DNA of 64,000 bases from UBA1672 sp050633645 (GCA_050633645.1 JBOEGX010000001.1:248001-312000); one strand, 5' to 3'. Numbered from the stretch's first letter, positions 53,751-62,676 are shown. The notes: generated by a model not told the origin, from the letters alone. Numbers and translations: made by a program.

Positions 53751-53751
53751 C

Positions 53752-55182
53752 ATGCCAACACAAATTTTAATGCCGGCGTTATCGCCAACAATGACTGAGG
53801 GGAACCTTGCGAAATGGCTTAAATCCGAAGGGGATTCCGTTGAAGCGGGTGACGTAATTGCAGAGATTGAAACCGATAAGGCCACGATGGAAGTTGAAGC
53901 CGTGGATGAAGGTATTCTTGGTAAGATTTTAATTGCCGAGGGCACGCAGGGCGTTGCGGTGAATACGCCGATTGCGGTTTTGTTGGAAGATGGTGAGAGC
54001 AATGATAATTTGGAAAATATTTCTGATTCTATCATCCTGAATGATAGTGACGAATCTAAAGATTCTTCGGCTACGCCTCAGAATGACACGGTGGTTGCAG
54101 AGCAATCTGCGGGCGCGGATGTTGATAATCGTGATATTCTATACGCTCAAGGCGTGATTATTGAACCGCCACCATTTGATGAGGCATCCTTTACCGACAC
54201 CAAAGAGCAAACAGTGCGTGAGGCGCTTCGTGATGCAATGGCAGAGGAAATGCGCGCTGATGATCGTGTTTATCTGATGGGTGAGGAGGTCGCCGAATAT
54301 CAGGGCGCGTATAAAGTCTCGCAAGGCTTGCTTGATGAATTTGGCGCAAAACGCGTGATTGATACGCCAATTACCGAGCATGGATTTGCAGGAATGGCGG
54401 TGGGTTCCGCGATGAATGGCCTTAAGCCGATTGTAGAATTTATGACATGGAATTTCGGGATGCAGGCGATTGACCATATTATCAACTCCGCCGGTAAAAC
54501 CTTATATATGGCGGGTGGTAAGCTTGGTTGTCCAATCGTTTTCCGTGGCCCGAATGGCGCGGCATCACGTGTGGGCGCGCAGCACTCACAATGCTATGCT
54601 TCCTGGTATGCACATGTTCCAGGGCTTAAAGTCGTTGCGCCATGGTCTGCGGCCGACGCGAAGGGCTTGATGAAGGCCTCTATTCGTGATCCAAACCCTA
54701 TTGTTTTCTTGGAAAATGAGATGCTGTATGGGCAGAGCTTTGATGTGCCGGTATCCGAAGATTATGTTGTGCCGATTGGGCGCGCGAAGATTGAGCGGAG
54801 CGGAAGCGACGTTACCATTGTGGCGTATTCAATAATGGTTGGTAAGGCAATGCAGGCTGCGGAAGATTTGGCCGAGCAGGGGATTGATGCGGAAGTGATT
54901 AACCTTCGCACTATTCGTCCGCTTGATCGTCATACGATTTTGGAAAGCGTTAAGAAAACAAATCGAATCGTATCGGTTGAAGAAGGCTGGCCTTTTGCAG
55001 GGATTAGCGCGGAAATTGCCGCTCTTGTCGGTGAACATGCGTTTGATTATCTTGATGCACCGCTGGTTCGTGTTTGCGGCGCAGATGTGCCAATGCCATA
55101 TGCGGCAAATTTGGAAGCTCTGGCCTTGCCACAGCCAAAAGACATCGTCGCGGCAGCTAAAAAAGTTTGTTATGTAGATTAG
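53752..55182 (+). CDS. pdhB: Pyruvate dehydrogenase E1 component, beta subunit, with N-terminal lipoyl domain
   Basis: Beta half of E1. In alphaproteobacteria PdhB often carries its own lipoyl domain, as here: residues 1-80 with the lipoylated Lys in ETDKATMEVEA near residue 44. A linker of about 60 acidic, Ser/Asp-rich residues follows. The transketolase-type domain then has TVREALRDAMAEEMRADDRVYLMGEEVAEYQGAYKVSQGL from about residue 150 and RVGAQHSQCYASWYAHVPGLKVV near residue 275. The start is the ATG at 53752, one base after pdhA; a longer upstream frame would overlap pdhA and is not used. Confidence 0.96.
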   Translation: MPTQILMPALSPTMTEGNLAKWLKSEGDSVEAGDVIAEIETDKATMEVEAVDEGILGKILIAEGTQGVAVNTPIAVLLEDGESNDNLENISDSIILNDSDESKDSSATPQNDTVVAEQSAGADVDNRDILYAQGVIIEPPPFDEASFTDTKEQTVREALRDAMAEEMRADDRVYLMGEEVAEYQGAYKVSQGLLDEFGAKRVIDTPITEHGFAGMAVGSAMNGLKPIVEFMTWNFGMQAIDHIINSAGKTLYMAGGKLGCPIVFRGPNGAASRVGAQHSQCYASWYAHVPGLKVVAPWSAADAKGLMKASIRDPNPIVFLENEMLYGQSFDVPVSEDYVVPIGRAKIERSGSDVTIVAYSIMVGKAMQAAEDLAEQGIDAEVINLRTIRPLDRHTILESVKKTNRIVSVEEGWPFAGISAEIAALVGEHAFDYLDAPLVRVCGADVPMPYAANLEALALPQPKDIVAAAKKVCYVD

Positions 55183-55194
55183 AAGAGAAATATA

Positions 55195-55671
55195 ATGAAA
55201 TACGCTTCTATACTTTGTTTTATAATTATTTTTTGTTTCCCGGCTTTAGCAGAAAGCCCTCCTGTCGCACCAGAAAATGTTTTGAAAACAGACAATATCG
55301 AAAACATCAGCAATCTTCCAGAGTGTAAGAAACATGAGACGGCAAGAATTACTGTGAATATAAGAAAAACAGCAGACAGCTTTAAAGAGTTAAGTGATTA
55401 CATGCAGTCAACACGTGACTCTTTATTGACCGAAGGGGCTGAGTTTAAAATCAATGATATTGAAATTGTAAAATCTGAATTCAATATAGAATTAAATAAT
55501 AAACGTTATAACAATAATGTTGACGAAGGAAGTTACTCATTAAGGGGTGAAATCAGTTTTGAAACATCAATGACGGATAAATCAATTATGCTTGCGGCTG
55601 CTCTTAGTGATAAAAAATATAGCGTTGCGTACAGCGAATATATGCGCCGCGATTATTGCCCCAGAAAATAA
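55195..55671 (+). CDS. Hypothetical exported protein inside the pdh cluster
   Basis: A 158-residue protein of unknown function. Residues 1-19 form a signal peptide with FPALAES at the cleavage site. The mature part has two cysteines (about residues 43 and 155) and alternating polar/hydrophobic segments. The TARITVNIRKTADSFKEL and SEFNIELNNKRYNNN stretches weakly recall SIMPL (DUF541) proteins, without enough to assign the family. Base composition is clearly more AT-rich than pdhB and pdhC. It is placed between pdhB and pdhC, with 12 and 37 bases on either side. An exported protein here is unrelated to the cytosolic complex. Confidence 0.65.
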   Translation: MKYASILCFIIIFCFPALAESPPVAPENVLKTDNIENISNLPECKKHETARITVNIRKTADSFKELSDYMQSTRDSLLTEGAEFKINDIEIVKSEFNIELNNKRYNNNVDEGSYSLRGEISFETSMTDKSIMLAAALSDKKYSVAYSEYMRRDYCPRK

Positions 55672-55708
55672 GTTTTTATGTTTAACCTTAAAGTAAGTAC
55701 GAAAAACA

Positions 55709-56974
55709 ATGCCCATTAATATTACAATGCCCGCTTTATCCCCGACCATGACGGAGGGGACGCTTGCCAAATGGCTTAAGGCCGAAGGTGACACTGTTGA
55801 ATCTGGTGATGTGATTGCCGAGATTGAAACGGATAAGGCCACGATGGAGGTCGAGGCCGTTGATGACGGTGTTATCGGCAAGATTTTAGTCGCGGGGGGG
55901 ACGGAAAATGTTCCTGTGAATGGTGTGATTGCGATTTTATTGGAAGATGGTGAGAGCGCGGATGATATTGGTGATACGCCTGTCGACGTGCCAGCACCGA
56001 AAGAAAAGGCTGATGTTGAGAAAATTGAAAACCCTCAAGATTCTTCGTCGGCAAAGCTTCCTCAGAGTGACAAGGTTAATAAGGGTGATCGTATATTTGC
56101 GTCTCCGCTGGCCAAGCGATTGGCGGCGAATGCGGGGATTGATATTGGCAATGTTAAGGGTTCGGGTCCGCGCGGACGTATTGTTAAGGCCGATATTGAA
56201 GCGGCAAAGAAAGCGCCTAAAGCAATTTCTAGCGCGCAAAACACTGCGGTTTATGATGACCCAGATGTTAGAACCAATATTTACGGTATGGCGTATAGGG
56301 AATTGCCGAACAATAACATTCGTAAAGTGGTTGCAAAACGCCTTTCTGAATCCAAACAAACCGTTCCGCATTTCTATCTTACGGTTGAATGTGTTTTGGA
56401 TAATTTGTTGTCGTCTCGGAAGGAGTTGAATGATAATGCGAATGGCGCGTTTAAGTTATCGGTCAATGACTTTATCATTAAAGCGGCGGCAATGGCGTTG
56501 AAGGCTTATCCAGCGGCGAATGTGTCTTGGACAGATGATGCAATATTGCAGTTTCTTAAAGCCGATATTTCTGTGGCGGTTTCAACACCAACAGGCTTAA
56601 TTACGCCAATTATTAAAACAGCCGAAGATAAGGGCTTAAGCACAATATCGGGAGAGATGAAGGATTTAGCCGGACGTGCACGTGAAGGCAAGCTGAAACC
56701 TGAAGAGTTTCAAGGTGGCTCGTTCTCGATCTCTAATCTTGGGATGTTTGGGATCAAAGAATTTGCAGCTATTGTTAATCCGCCGCAGGGCGCTATTTTA
56801 GCAATCGGAGCTGGGGAGCAGCGTCCTGTGGTCGTGAATGGCGCGGTGGAGATCAAAACTGTGATGAACTGCACTCTTTCCGTTGATCACCGTTGTATTG
56901 ACGGCGCAGTTGGCGCAGAATATTTACAAATATTTAAGCGTTATATTGAAAATCCCGTAAGTATGTTGGTGTAG
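55709..56974 (+). CDS. pdhC: Pyruvate dehydrogenase E2, dihydrolipoamide acetyltransferase
   Basis: Core acyltransferase that transfers acetyl groups to CoA. The 421-residue protein has one lipoyl domain (residues 1-80, lipoylated Lys in ETDKATMEVEA), a flexible linker, the E1/E3-binding domain near residues 128-165 (FASPLAKRLAANAGIDI and GSGPRGRIVKADIE), and the catalytic domain ending with the DHRCIDGAVGAEYL block near residue 395, whose His and Asp are catalytic. Its lipoyl domain is strikingly like that of PdhB. Confidence 0.97.
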   Translation: MPINITMPALSPTMTEGTLAKWLKAEGDTVESGDVIAEIETDKATMEVEAVDDGVIGKILVAGGTENVPVNGVIAILLEDGESADDIGDTPVDVPAPKEKADVEKIENPQDSSSAKLPQSDKVNKGDRIFASPLAKRLAANAGIDIGNVKGSGPRGRIVKADIEAAKKAPKAISSAQNTAVYDDPDVRTNIYGMAYRELPNNNIRKVVAKRLSESKQTVPHFYLTVECVLDNLLSSRKELNDNANGAFKLSVNDFIIKAAAMALKAYPAANVSWTDDAILQFLKADISVAVSTPTGLITPIIKTAEDKGLSTISGEMKDLAGRAREGKLKPEEFQGGSFSISNLGMFGIKEFAAIVNPPQGAILAIGAGEQRPVVVNGAVEIKTVMNCTLSVDHRCIDGAVGAEYLQIFKRYIENPVSMLV

Positions 56975-56977
56975 AAA

Positions 56978-57517
56978 ATGGCAGTGAATAGATATCCGAT
57001 TATTGGTGTAATGGGCTCTCATGAGGAAGACTGGATAGAGTATGCCGATCCTATTGGGCATATTATCGCTAAACGCGGCTATAACCTTCTTACTGGTGCT
57101 GGTGGCGGTGTTATGACTGCCGTTGCCAGATCATTCACAATGGAAAAAGAGCGGAAGGGCGTTGCAATTGGGATCTTGCCAGCGATTGACTATAAGGGGC
57201 AGAATCTTGATACTGAAGAATATCCAAATCCGTATATCGAAGTACCAATGATTACACCACTCAGTGCGAAGGCGCAAAGTGATGTAATGCCGTATAGCCG
57301 TAATTTAACGAATGTTATGACTGCAAAGGCTCTTGTGATTTTACCTGGTTCGCACGGGACACGCAACGAGGTATCATTGGCATTAATGTATAATAAACCG
57401 ATGATCATGTTTGGCCCCGAAGGCGCGTTTGATAAATTCCCCGAAGATCCGTTACGCGCAGAAGGCTTGCATGATGTTGAGCAATTCTTTGACGATGTTC
57501 TTGGCGAAGAGTCTTGA
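56978..57517 (+). CDS. LOG/SLOG-type Rossmann-fold nucleotide-binding protein
   Basis: A 179-residue protein with GVMGSHEEDW at the N-terminus, ANLLTGAGGGVMTAVARSF-like GYNLLTGAGGGVM near residue 33, and VILPGSHGTRNEVSLALMYNKP near residue 121. These correspond to the GGGxxGxM and PGGxGTxxE motifs of the LOG (cytokinin-type phosphoribohydrolase)/TIGR00725 superfamily, but the second motif reads PGSHGTRNE. This divergence argues against assuming LOG activity; a nucleotide-binding role is the safe statement. It lies three bases after pdhC and upstream of lpdA, so it is probably in the pdh operon. Confidence 0.75.
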   Translation: MAVNRYPIIGVMGSHEEDWIEYADPIGHIIAKRGYNLLTGAGGGVMTAVARSFTMEKERKGVAIGILPAIDYKGQNLDTEEYPNPYIEVPMITPLSAKAQSDVMPYSRNLTNVMTAKALVILPGSHGTRNEVSLALMYNKPMIMFGPEGAFDKFPEDPLRAEGLHDVEQFFDDVLGEES

Positions 57518-57552
57518 AAGAAATATAAATTCCAGAATTAAGGTAAAGTAAT

Positions 57553-58947
57553 ATGAGTAATTTTGATGTTGTTGTCATTGGCGGTGGCCCTGGTGGCTAT
57601 GTTGCGGCTATCCGTGCGAGCCAGCTTGGGATGAAAGCCGCCGTTGTAGAAGCAAATCATCTGGGCGGCATTTGTCTAAATTGGGGTTGTATCCCGACAA
57701 AGGCGCTTTTGCGCTCTAGTGAGATTTATCACTTGATGCATCATTTGGATGATTATGGATTGTCTGCCAAGGAGATATCGTTTGATATTAAGAAAGTGGT
57801 TGAACGCTCGCGCGGTGTGGCGAAGCAGCTTTCAGGGGGTATTGGGCATTTGCTTAAAAAGAATAAAGTTACTGTTTTTGATGGTTGGGGCAAGTTGCAG
57901 GGCAAAAGCAAAGTCGCGGTTGAGAAAAACGGTAAGGTTATCGAAACGTTGAGCGCGAAACATATCATTATTGCGACTGGGGCGCGAGCGCGTGTTCTGC
58001 CGGGATTAGAGCCTGATGGCAAGCAGGTTTGGACGTATCGTGAGGCGATGACACCTTCGAAGATGCCAAAATCTATTCTGGTTGTGGGGTCGGGTGCGAT
58101 TGGGATTGAATTTGCGAGCTTTTATAAATCTATGGGCGCAGAAGTGACCGTTGTTGAGGTGATGAATCGTATCCTTCCTGTGGAAGATGAAGAGATTTCA
58201 GGCATGGCTCGTAAGGCGTTTGAAAAACAGGGCATGAAGGTTATTACGGATGCGAAGGTAACGAAGCTCGATAAATCCGCAAAAGGCGTGACGGCCATGA
58301 TTGAAACGGCAAAAGGCAAGAAAGAACTTTCGGTGGAGATCGTTATTTCCGCCGTGGGGATTGTTGCCAATACCGAAAATATCGGTCTTGAGAATACTAA
58401 AGTGAAGCTTGATCGCGGGCATATTGTTGCAAATGAATGGCTGCAAACGGATGAGCCAAATGTCTATGCCATAGGGGACGTCGCGGGCGCACCTTGGCTG
58501 GCGCATAAAGCATCACATGAAGGTGTAATAGCGATAGAAAAAATCGCGGGCGTTAAGGGTGTTCACCCGATGAATAAATCCAATATTCCTGGCTGCACAT
58601 ACGCGCATCCGCAGGTGGCGTCGCTTGGCCTCACGGAAAAGGCGGCGAAGGAGCAGGGCTATAAAATTAAGGTTGGGCGTTTTCCGTTTATGGGAAATGG
58701 TAAGGCGATTGCACTGGGTGAGCCTGAAGGGCTTGTAAAAACGATTTTCGATGAGAAAACGGGAGAGCTTCTCGGCGCGCATATGATTGGCGCGGAAGTG
58801 ACCGAGATGATACAGGGTTATGGTATTGCAAAAACTTTGGAAACCACCGAGGCCGAGTTGATGCACACCATATTCCCACACCCGACATTATCCGAAATGA
58901 TGCATGAGAGTGTTCTATCGGCGTATAATAAGGCTATTCATTTCTAG
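57553..58947 (+). CDS. lpdA: Dihydrolipoyl dehydrogenase (E3)
   Basis: FAD enzyme that reoxidises dihydrolipoyl groups of the pyruvate dehydrogenase complex and passes electrons to NAD. The 464-residue protein has the FAD-binding VVIGGGPGGYVAAIRASQLG, the redox-active disulfide in GGICLNWGCIPTKALL near residue 36, the NAD-binding VVGSGAIGIEFASF near residue 178, the VYAIGDVAGAPWLAHKASHEG block near residue 305 and the C-terminal catalytic His in HTIFPHPTLSEMMHE near residue 440. Confidence 0.97.
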   Translation: MSNFDVVVIGGGPGGYVAAIRASQLGMKAAVVEANHLGGICLNWGCIPTKALLRSSEIYHLMHHLDDYGLSAKEISFDIKKVVERSRGVAKQLSGGIGHLLKKNKVTVFDGWGKLQGKSKVAVEKNGKVIETLSAKHIIIATGARARVLPGLEPDGKQVWTYREAMTPSKMPKSILVVGSGAIGIEFASFYKSMGAEVTVVEVMNRILPVEDEEISGMARKAFEKQGMKVITDAKVTKLDKSAKGVTAMIETAKGKKELSVEIVISAVGIVANTENIGLENTKVKLDRGHIVANEWLQTDEPNVYAIGDVAGAPWLAHKASHEGVIAIEKIAGVKGVHPMNKSNIPGCTYAHPQVASLGLTEKAAKEQGYKIKVGRFPFMGNGKAIALGEPEGLVKTIFDEKTGELLGAHMIGAEVTEMIQGYGIAKTLETTEAELMHTIFPHPTLSEMMHESVLSAYNKAIHF

Positions 58948-59003
58948 GAAATCCGCTTTATATATGATTAAATGCAGGATTAGAATTATAGAAAAGCGGT
59001 AAA

Positions 59004-59726
59004 ATGGATTTAAAAGAAGAAGACATTCTAGGGGATAAAATTCACGACCATTGGTATTACGTTTCCAAGGGCAAAGCCATGCGTGAGTTTTTGGATAATA
59101 TTACGGTTGATGAAGTTTTAGATGTTGGCGCGGGATCAGGGATATTCTCTCGGCAATTATTGGATCACAATGTTGCGCAAAGCGCGGTGTGTGTTGACCC
59201 AAATTATGCGGTGGAAACAGAAGAAGATCAAAAAGGGAAGCCTATTAAATTCGTGAAGTCCATTGATAAAACAACACAAAATCTTGTTTTAATGATGGAT
59301 GTTTTAGAGCATGTTCCCGATGATGTTGCGTTGCTAAAAGAATATGCGGACACGATGGAGAAGGGTGGAAAGGTGCTCATTACTGTTCCTGCTTTTCAAT
59401 TTATGTGGTCGGGGCATGATGTGTTTTTAGAACATTACCGCCGTTATACGATCGATATGATGGAAAATACAATTAAGGGTGCGGGGCTTAGCCCTGTTAA
59501 AAGCCGTTATTTCTTTGGGTCTTTATTTCCGGCCGTGGCCGCCATTCGGTTGACTAAAAAAGCATTGGTTGAAAAGGGCACTCTGGATGCCAAAAGCGAA
59601 TTAAAGCTTTATCCTGACTGGTTAAACAGTGCCCTTATTGGTGTGCATAATATTGAACGCAAGACATTGTTTAAATTTAACAAGCTTTGCGGTTTAAGCG
59701 TTTTTTGTCTTTGTGAAAAAAAGTAA
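59004..59726 (+). CDS. Class I SAM-dependent methyltransferase
   Basis: A 240-residue protein of the methyltransferase type 11/12 group. Motif I is EVLDVGAGSGIFSRQLL near residue 34, motif II contains VCVDPN near residue 65, and LVLMMDVLEHVPDDVALLKEYADTMEKGGKVLITVPA near residue 90 is the standard post-II/III region with the DVLEH signature. The substrate is unknown; the EHYRRYT motif near residue 147 occurs in methyltransferases near sugar or lipid modification genes. It lies between lpdA and a small exported protein in the same direction. Confidence 0.85.
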   Translation: MDLKEEDILGDKIHDHWYYVSKGKAMREFLDNITVDEVLDVGAGSGIFSRQLLDHNVAQSAVCVDPNYAVETEEDQKGKPIKFVKSIDKTTQNLVLMMDVLEHVPDDVALLKEYADTMEKGGKVLITVPAFQFMWSGHDVFLEHYRRYTIDMMENTIKGAGLSPVKSRYFFGSLFPAVAAIRLTKKALVEKGTLDAKSELKLYPDWLNSALIGVHNIERKTLFKFNKLCGLSVFCLCEKK

Positions 59727-59739
59727 GTTTGGAAATATT

Positions 59740-60309
59740 ATGCGTCTATTTTTAATTTTTATGTTGGTTTTCGTTTTTTCAGCACCTCTTTACGCGCAAG
59801 AAACAATAGAAACCGATACGAATCGTATTTCTGATTTAGAGATTGAAGAGCATTTCACGCAAATTGATACCCTTATGACAGGGGCAGAACCTGATATGGA
59901 GGCTATATACAGTTTTGCGGATGGCTATCTTGCCGATAATTTTGTTATGAAACAGAATGTTAAAAGCAGCAGATTAGAGGATTTGGGCGCGACAACCGAA
60001 AAAACAATCAACCGCGAAACGCTCTTAAAAACGTATCAAGATGAAACAAAAATTCTTTATAATTCAAAATTAAAACATCGTATTTTGAAAATAGAGCATA
60101 ACGCAAATGATGACACAGCCAAAGTAAGCTATACAACCCTTTTTAAAGGCTTTATAAAGCAACAAGATGAAAATGGTGCATGGTATTCGCAGGAATTTAT
60201 CACATTGTCAAATTGCTATGACTTGTTAAAAATGGTTGATGATAATATAAAAAGTTTTCGAGCAGAATGTAGTACAGAAGCGATTCATAAGGATCCCGTG
60301 AAATTATAA
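59740..60309 (+). CDS. Hypothetical exported protein
   Basis: A 189-residue protein that I do not recognise. It has a signal peptide (residues 1-20, SAPLYAQE cleavage), then a polar, Thr/Lys/Asp-rich mature region with two cysteines near the C-terminus (about residues 164 and 181). The segment LKHRILKIEHNANDDTAKVSYTTLFKG looks like a beta strand set, as in NTF2-like or SnoaL-type lipid-binding folds, but this is a guess. I chose the ATG at 59740 (TTTGGA about eight bases upstream) over a GTG at 59713 inside the methyltransferase gene. It precedes lipA by 13 bases. Confidence 0.65.
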   Translation: MRLFLIFMLVFVFSAPLYAQETIETDTNRISDLEIEEHFTQIDTLMTGAEPDMEAIYSFADGYLADNFVMKQNVKSSRLEDLGATTEKTINRETLLKTYQDETKILYNSKLKHRILKIEHNANDDTAKVSYTTLFKGFIKQQDENGAWYSQEFITLSNCYDLLKMVDDNIKSFRAECSTEAIHKDPVKL

Positions 60310-60322
60310 AGATCGTTTAAAA

Positions 60323-61288
60323 ATGACGTATAATCCGAAATTATTGGATAAGGCCAAGCGCCATCCTGAGAAGCAAAAAAATCCTGATCGCCCTGCAGGA
60401 CGAAAACCTGATTGGATACGCGTGCCTGCACCGCAAGGAAAGGTCTATGCGGAAACCAAAGAGATTGTAAAGAAACAAAAACTTACCACGGTATGTGAAG
60501 AAGCGGGATGCCCAAATATTGGTGAATGTTGGCAGCAAAAACACGCGACATTTATGATATTGGGCGAGGTCTGTACCCGCGCCTGTGCATTTTGTAATGT
60601 TGCAACGGGAAAGCCCGATGAAGTTGATAAATTAGAGCCATTGCGTATTGGCGTTGCCGTGAAGCAAATGGGGCTGAAGCATGTTGTGATCACAGCCGTG
60701 GATCGAGATGACATGAAAGATGGTGGCGCGGATCACTTTGCCAAAACTATTATGGCGATCCGTATGAAAGCACCAGGCACAACCGTTGAAATCCTTCCTG
60801 GTGATTATAAGGGGCAAATGGTTGATATTGACCACGTGATTGCGGCGAAGCCCGATGTTTTCAACCACAATCTTGAAACCGTGCCGCGCCTTTACCCAAC
60901 AATTAGGCCAGGGGCGCGATATTTCCGCTCGCTTCGATTATTGCAACGGGTTAAGGATGTTGATCCAACGATCTTTACAAAGTCAGGCATGATGGTTGGC
61001 CTTGGTGAAACTCGCGAGGAAGTAGCGCAGGTGATGGATGATATGCGCGCGGCGGATATTGATTTCATTACGATTGGGCAGTATTTACAGCCTACGCCGA
61101 AACACGCGCCCGTTATGAAATGGTGGACACCTGAGGAATTTGAGGGGCTTACAAAAATGGCAAAGGCCAAAGGGTTTTTGATGGTTTCTGCGACACCGCT
61201 CACGCGTTCGTCCCATCATGCGGGAGATGATTTTGAAAAACTTAAAGCCGCCCGCGATGCCAAATTCGGCGCGGTGGCTGCGGAATAA
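60323..61288 (+). CDS. lipA: Lipoyl synthase
   Basis: Radical SAM enzyme that inserts two sulfurs into octanoyl groups on lipoyl domains, such as those of PdhB and PdhC next door. The 321-residue protein has the auxiliary cluster cysteines in CEEAGCPNIGECW near residue 58, the radical SAM CxxxCxxC in EVCTRACAFCNVATGKP near residue 85, and the final RSSHHAGDDF with the conserved RSS serine near residue 297. Its place after lpdA forms a logical lipoate cluster; LipB is not in this window. Confidence 0.97.
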   Translation: MTYNPKLLDKAKRHPEKQKNPDRPAGRKPDWIRVPAPQGKVYAETKEIVKKQKLTTVCEEAGCPNIGECWQQKHATFMILGEVCTRACAFCNVATGKPDEVDKLEPLRIGVAVKQMGLKHVVITAVDRDDMKDGGADHFAKTIMAIRMKAPGTTVEILPGDYKGQMVDIDHVIAAKPDVFNHNLETVPRLYPTIRPGARYFRSLRLLQRVKDVDPTIFTKSGMMVGLGETREEVAQVMDDMRAADIDFITIGQYLQPTPKHAPVMKWWTPEEFEGLTKMAKAKGFLMVSATPLTRSSHHAGDDFEKLKAARDAKFGAVAAE

Positions 61289-61747
61289 ATGACTACCCAC
61301 GCTGAAAAACGAAATCTTCCATATACTCCGGAGCAACTCTATAATTTAGTTTCTGATGTTGCGCGCTATCCTGAGTTTTTGCCGTGGTGTATTGCTAGCC
61401 GTATTACAAAACATGAGGGCGATGATGTTTTTTATGCCGACCTTGTCATTGGATATAAATTGGTGCGTGAGAAGTTTGGGTCAAAAGTCACGTTAAGCGA
61501 GCCAAACCATATTCATGTTGAATATTTATCAGGGCCGATGAAATATCTATCTAATCACTGGAAATTTATTCGTGAGGAGGATGGCAGTTGCACGCTTGAT
61601 TTCTTCGTGGACTTTGAATTCAAAAATAAAATCTTACAAAATCTGATCGGTGTGTTTTTCAATGAGGTGGTGCAGCGCATGGTGGGGGCGTTTGAAACAC
61701 GCGCACGCGAATTATACGGTGAGAGCGGCCTCGATCAGCAGCTCTAA
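61289..61747 (+). CDS. START/SRPBCC family protein, RatA/COQ10 type
   Basis: A 152-residue protein of the coenzyme Q-binding COQ10/RatA group. The family motifs are YTPEQLYNLVSDVARYPEFLPWC near residue 17 and LKSRFGSKVTL-like REKFGSKVTLSEP near residue 64, with WKFIREEDGSCTLDFFVDFEFKN near residue 91. In mitochondria COQ10 binds ubiquinone; in E. coli the homologue RatA was reported as a ribosome-associated factor, so the role is not settled. Its start is directly at the lipA stop. Its 3' end overlaps cinA on the other strand by 36 bases. Confidence 0.88.
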   Translation: MTTHAEKRNLPYTPEQLYNLVSDVARYPEFLPWCIASRITKHEGDDVFYADLVIGYKLVREKFGSKVTLSEPNHIHVEYLSGPMKYLSNHWKFIREEDGSCTLDFFVDFEFKNKILQNLIGVFFNEVVQRMVGAFETRARELYGESGLDQQL

Positions 61748-62191
61748 TGCCTTTTCCACCGTTGATTTCCGTATGGCTGCGCGCGAACCGTTGAAAAAAC
61801 ACTCCTCAATCATTGGCTCTTTCCCGCGAATACATACGCCAATATAGACAAGACCAACGGGCTTTTCTGGTGTCCCGCCATTTGGCCCCGCAATTCCCGT
61901 TACGGAAACAGCGATATTCGCCGCTGCACAATTTTCTAAAGCGCCAAGAACCATTGCGCCGGCACATTGCGCGCTCACCGCTCCAAAAGTGTTTAGTACA
62001 TCAACAGAAACACCGAGCATGTCACGTTTGGATTGATTGGAATAGGTCACAAAGCCGCGATCAAAGACATCTGATGCGCCAGAAACATCTGTGATTGCCG
62101 CCGCGATCATTCCCGCCGTACAGCTTTCGGCAGTGGCGAGGATGAGGTTTTTTTCACGTAAGGTGGTGGTTAATTGCTCTATCAGGCTCAT
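61712..62191 (-). CDS. pncC: CinA-family C-terminal domain protein (nicotinamide-nucleotide amidase)
   Basis: A 159-residue stand-alone CinA C-terminal domain, which in several bacteria deamidates nicotinamide mononucleotide in NAD salvage. Hallmarks are LILATAESCTAGMIAAAITDVSGAS near residue 20, FDRGFVTYSNQSKRDMLGV near residue 48 and AVSVTGIAGPNGGTPEKPVGLVYIG near residue 95. The ATG at 62191 is chosen from the conserved MSLIEQL start; an upstream ATG at 62218 lies in pgpA. The start overlaps the end of pgpA by four bases. Gene symbol follows the characterised activity. Confidence 0.92.
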   Translation of the reverse strand: MSLIEQLTTTLREKNLILATAESCTAGMIAAAITDVSGASDVFDRGFVTYSNQSKRDMLGVSVDVLNTFGAVSAQCAGAMVLGALENCAAANIAVSVTGIAGPNGGTPEKPVGLVYIGVCIRGKEPMIEECFFNGSRAAIRKSTVEKALELLIEAALTV

Positions 62192-62676
62192 AAATATGTT
62201 CCTATGGCGATCACGCAAATGGCGGCGAAGAGTCCCGCGACCACGTCATCAAACATGACACCAGCCGCGCCATCTATTTTCTTATCAATGAAGCCGATTG
62301 GCCATGGTTTTAAGATATCGAAAAACCGAAACATGATAAAGGCAATCACAATAAGGAATGGGTTAAGCGCAGCTGGGATGAGGGCAATCCATTGTCCCGC
62401 GACCTCATCAATAACAATCATTTTAGAGTCGTGGCCGTCCATGTCTTTGTCAAAATGATGCGCCGCCCATAGCCCAATAACGGTAATCATTATAGCGGCG
62501 ACCGTCAATGCATATGCACCGCCAAGGGCAAATATGGTAACGCCAAAGGGAATTGCGGCGAGACTTCCCCATGTGCCGGGGGCAGGGTTTATGAAGCCTG
62601 AGCCAAACCAAGATGCGAGCCATGTATAAGCTTTTTTACGATTGAGTTTTTCGGGGATGTGGAAATTTATGCCCAT
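62188..62676 (-). CDS. pgpA: Phosphatidylglycerophosphatase A
   Basis: Integral membrane phosphatase that makes phosphatidylglycerol, acting downstream of CdsA. The 162-residue protein has SWFGSGFINPAPGTWGSLAAIP near residue 25 (family motif G.GxxPxAPGTxGS), the KDPxxxVxDE-like DGHDSKMIVIDEVAGQWIA near residue 82 with catalytic acidic residues, and FRFFDILKPWPI near residue 122, with four hydrophobic segments. It lies between ispDF and cinA, with four-base overlap to the latter. Confidence 0.94.
   Translation of the reverse strand: MGINFHIPEKLNRKKAYTWLASWFGSGFINPAPGTWGSLAAIPFGVTIFALGGAYALTVAAIMITVIGLWAAHHFDKDMDGHDSKMIVIDEVAGQWIALIPAALNPFLIVIAFIMFRFFDILKPWPIGFIDKKIDGAAGVMFDDVVAGLFAAICVIAIGTYL

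Noticed and set aside
53617..53751. Upstream extension of pdhB by 45 residues
   Set aside because: It runs inside pdhA in another frame; the lipoyl domain starts exactly at the ATG at 53752.
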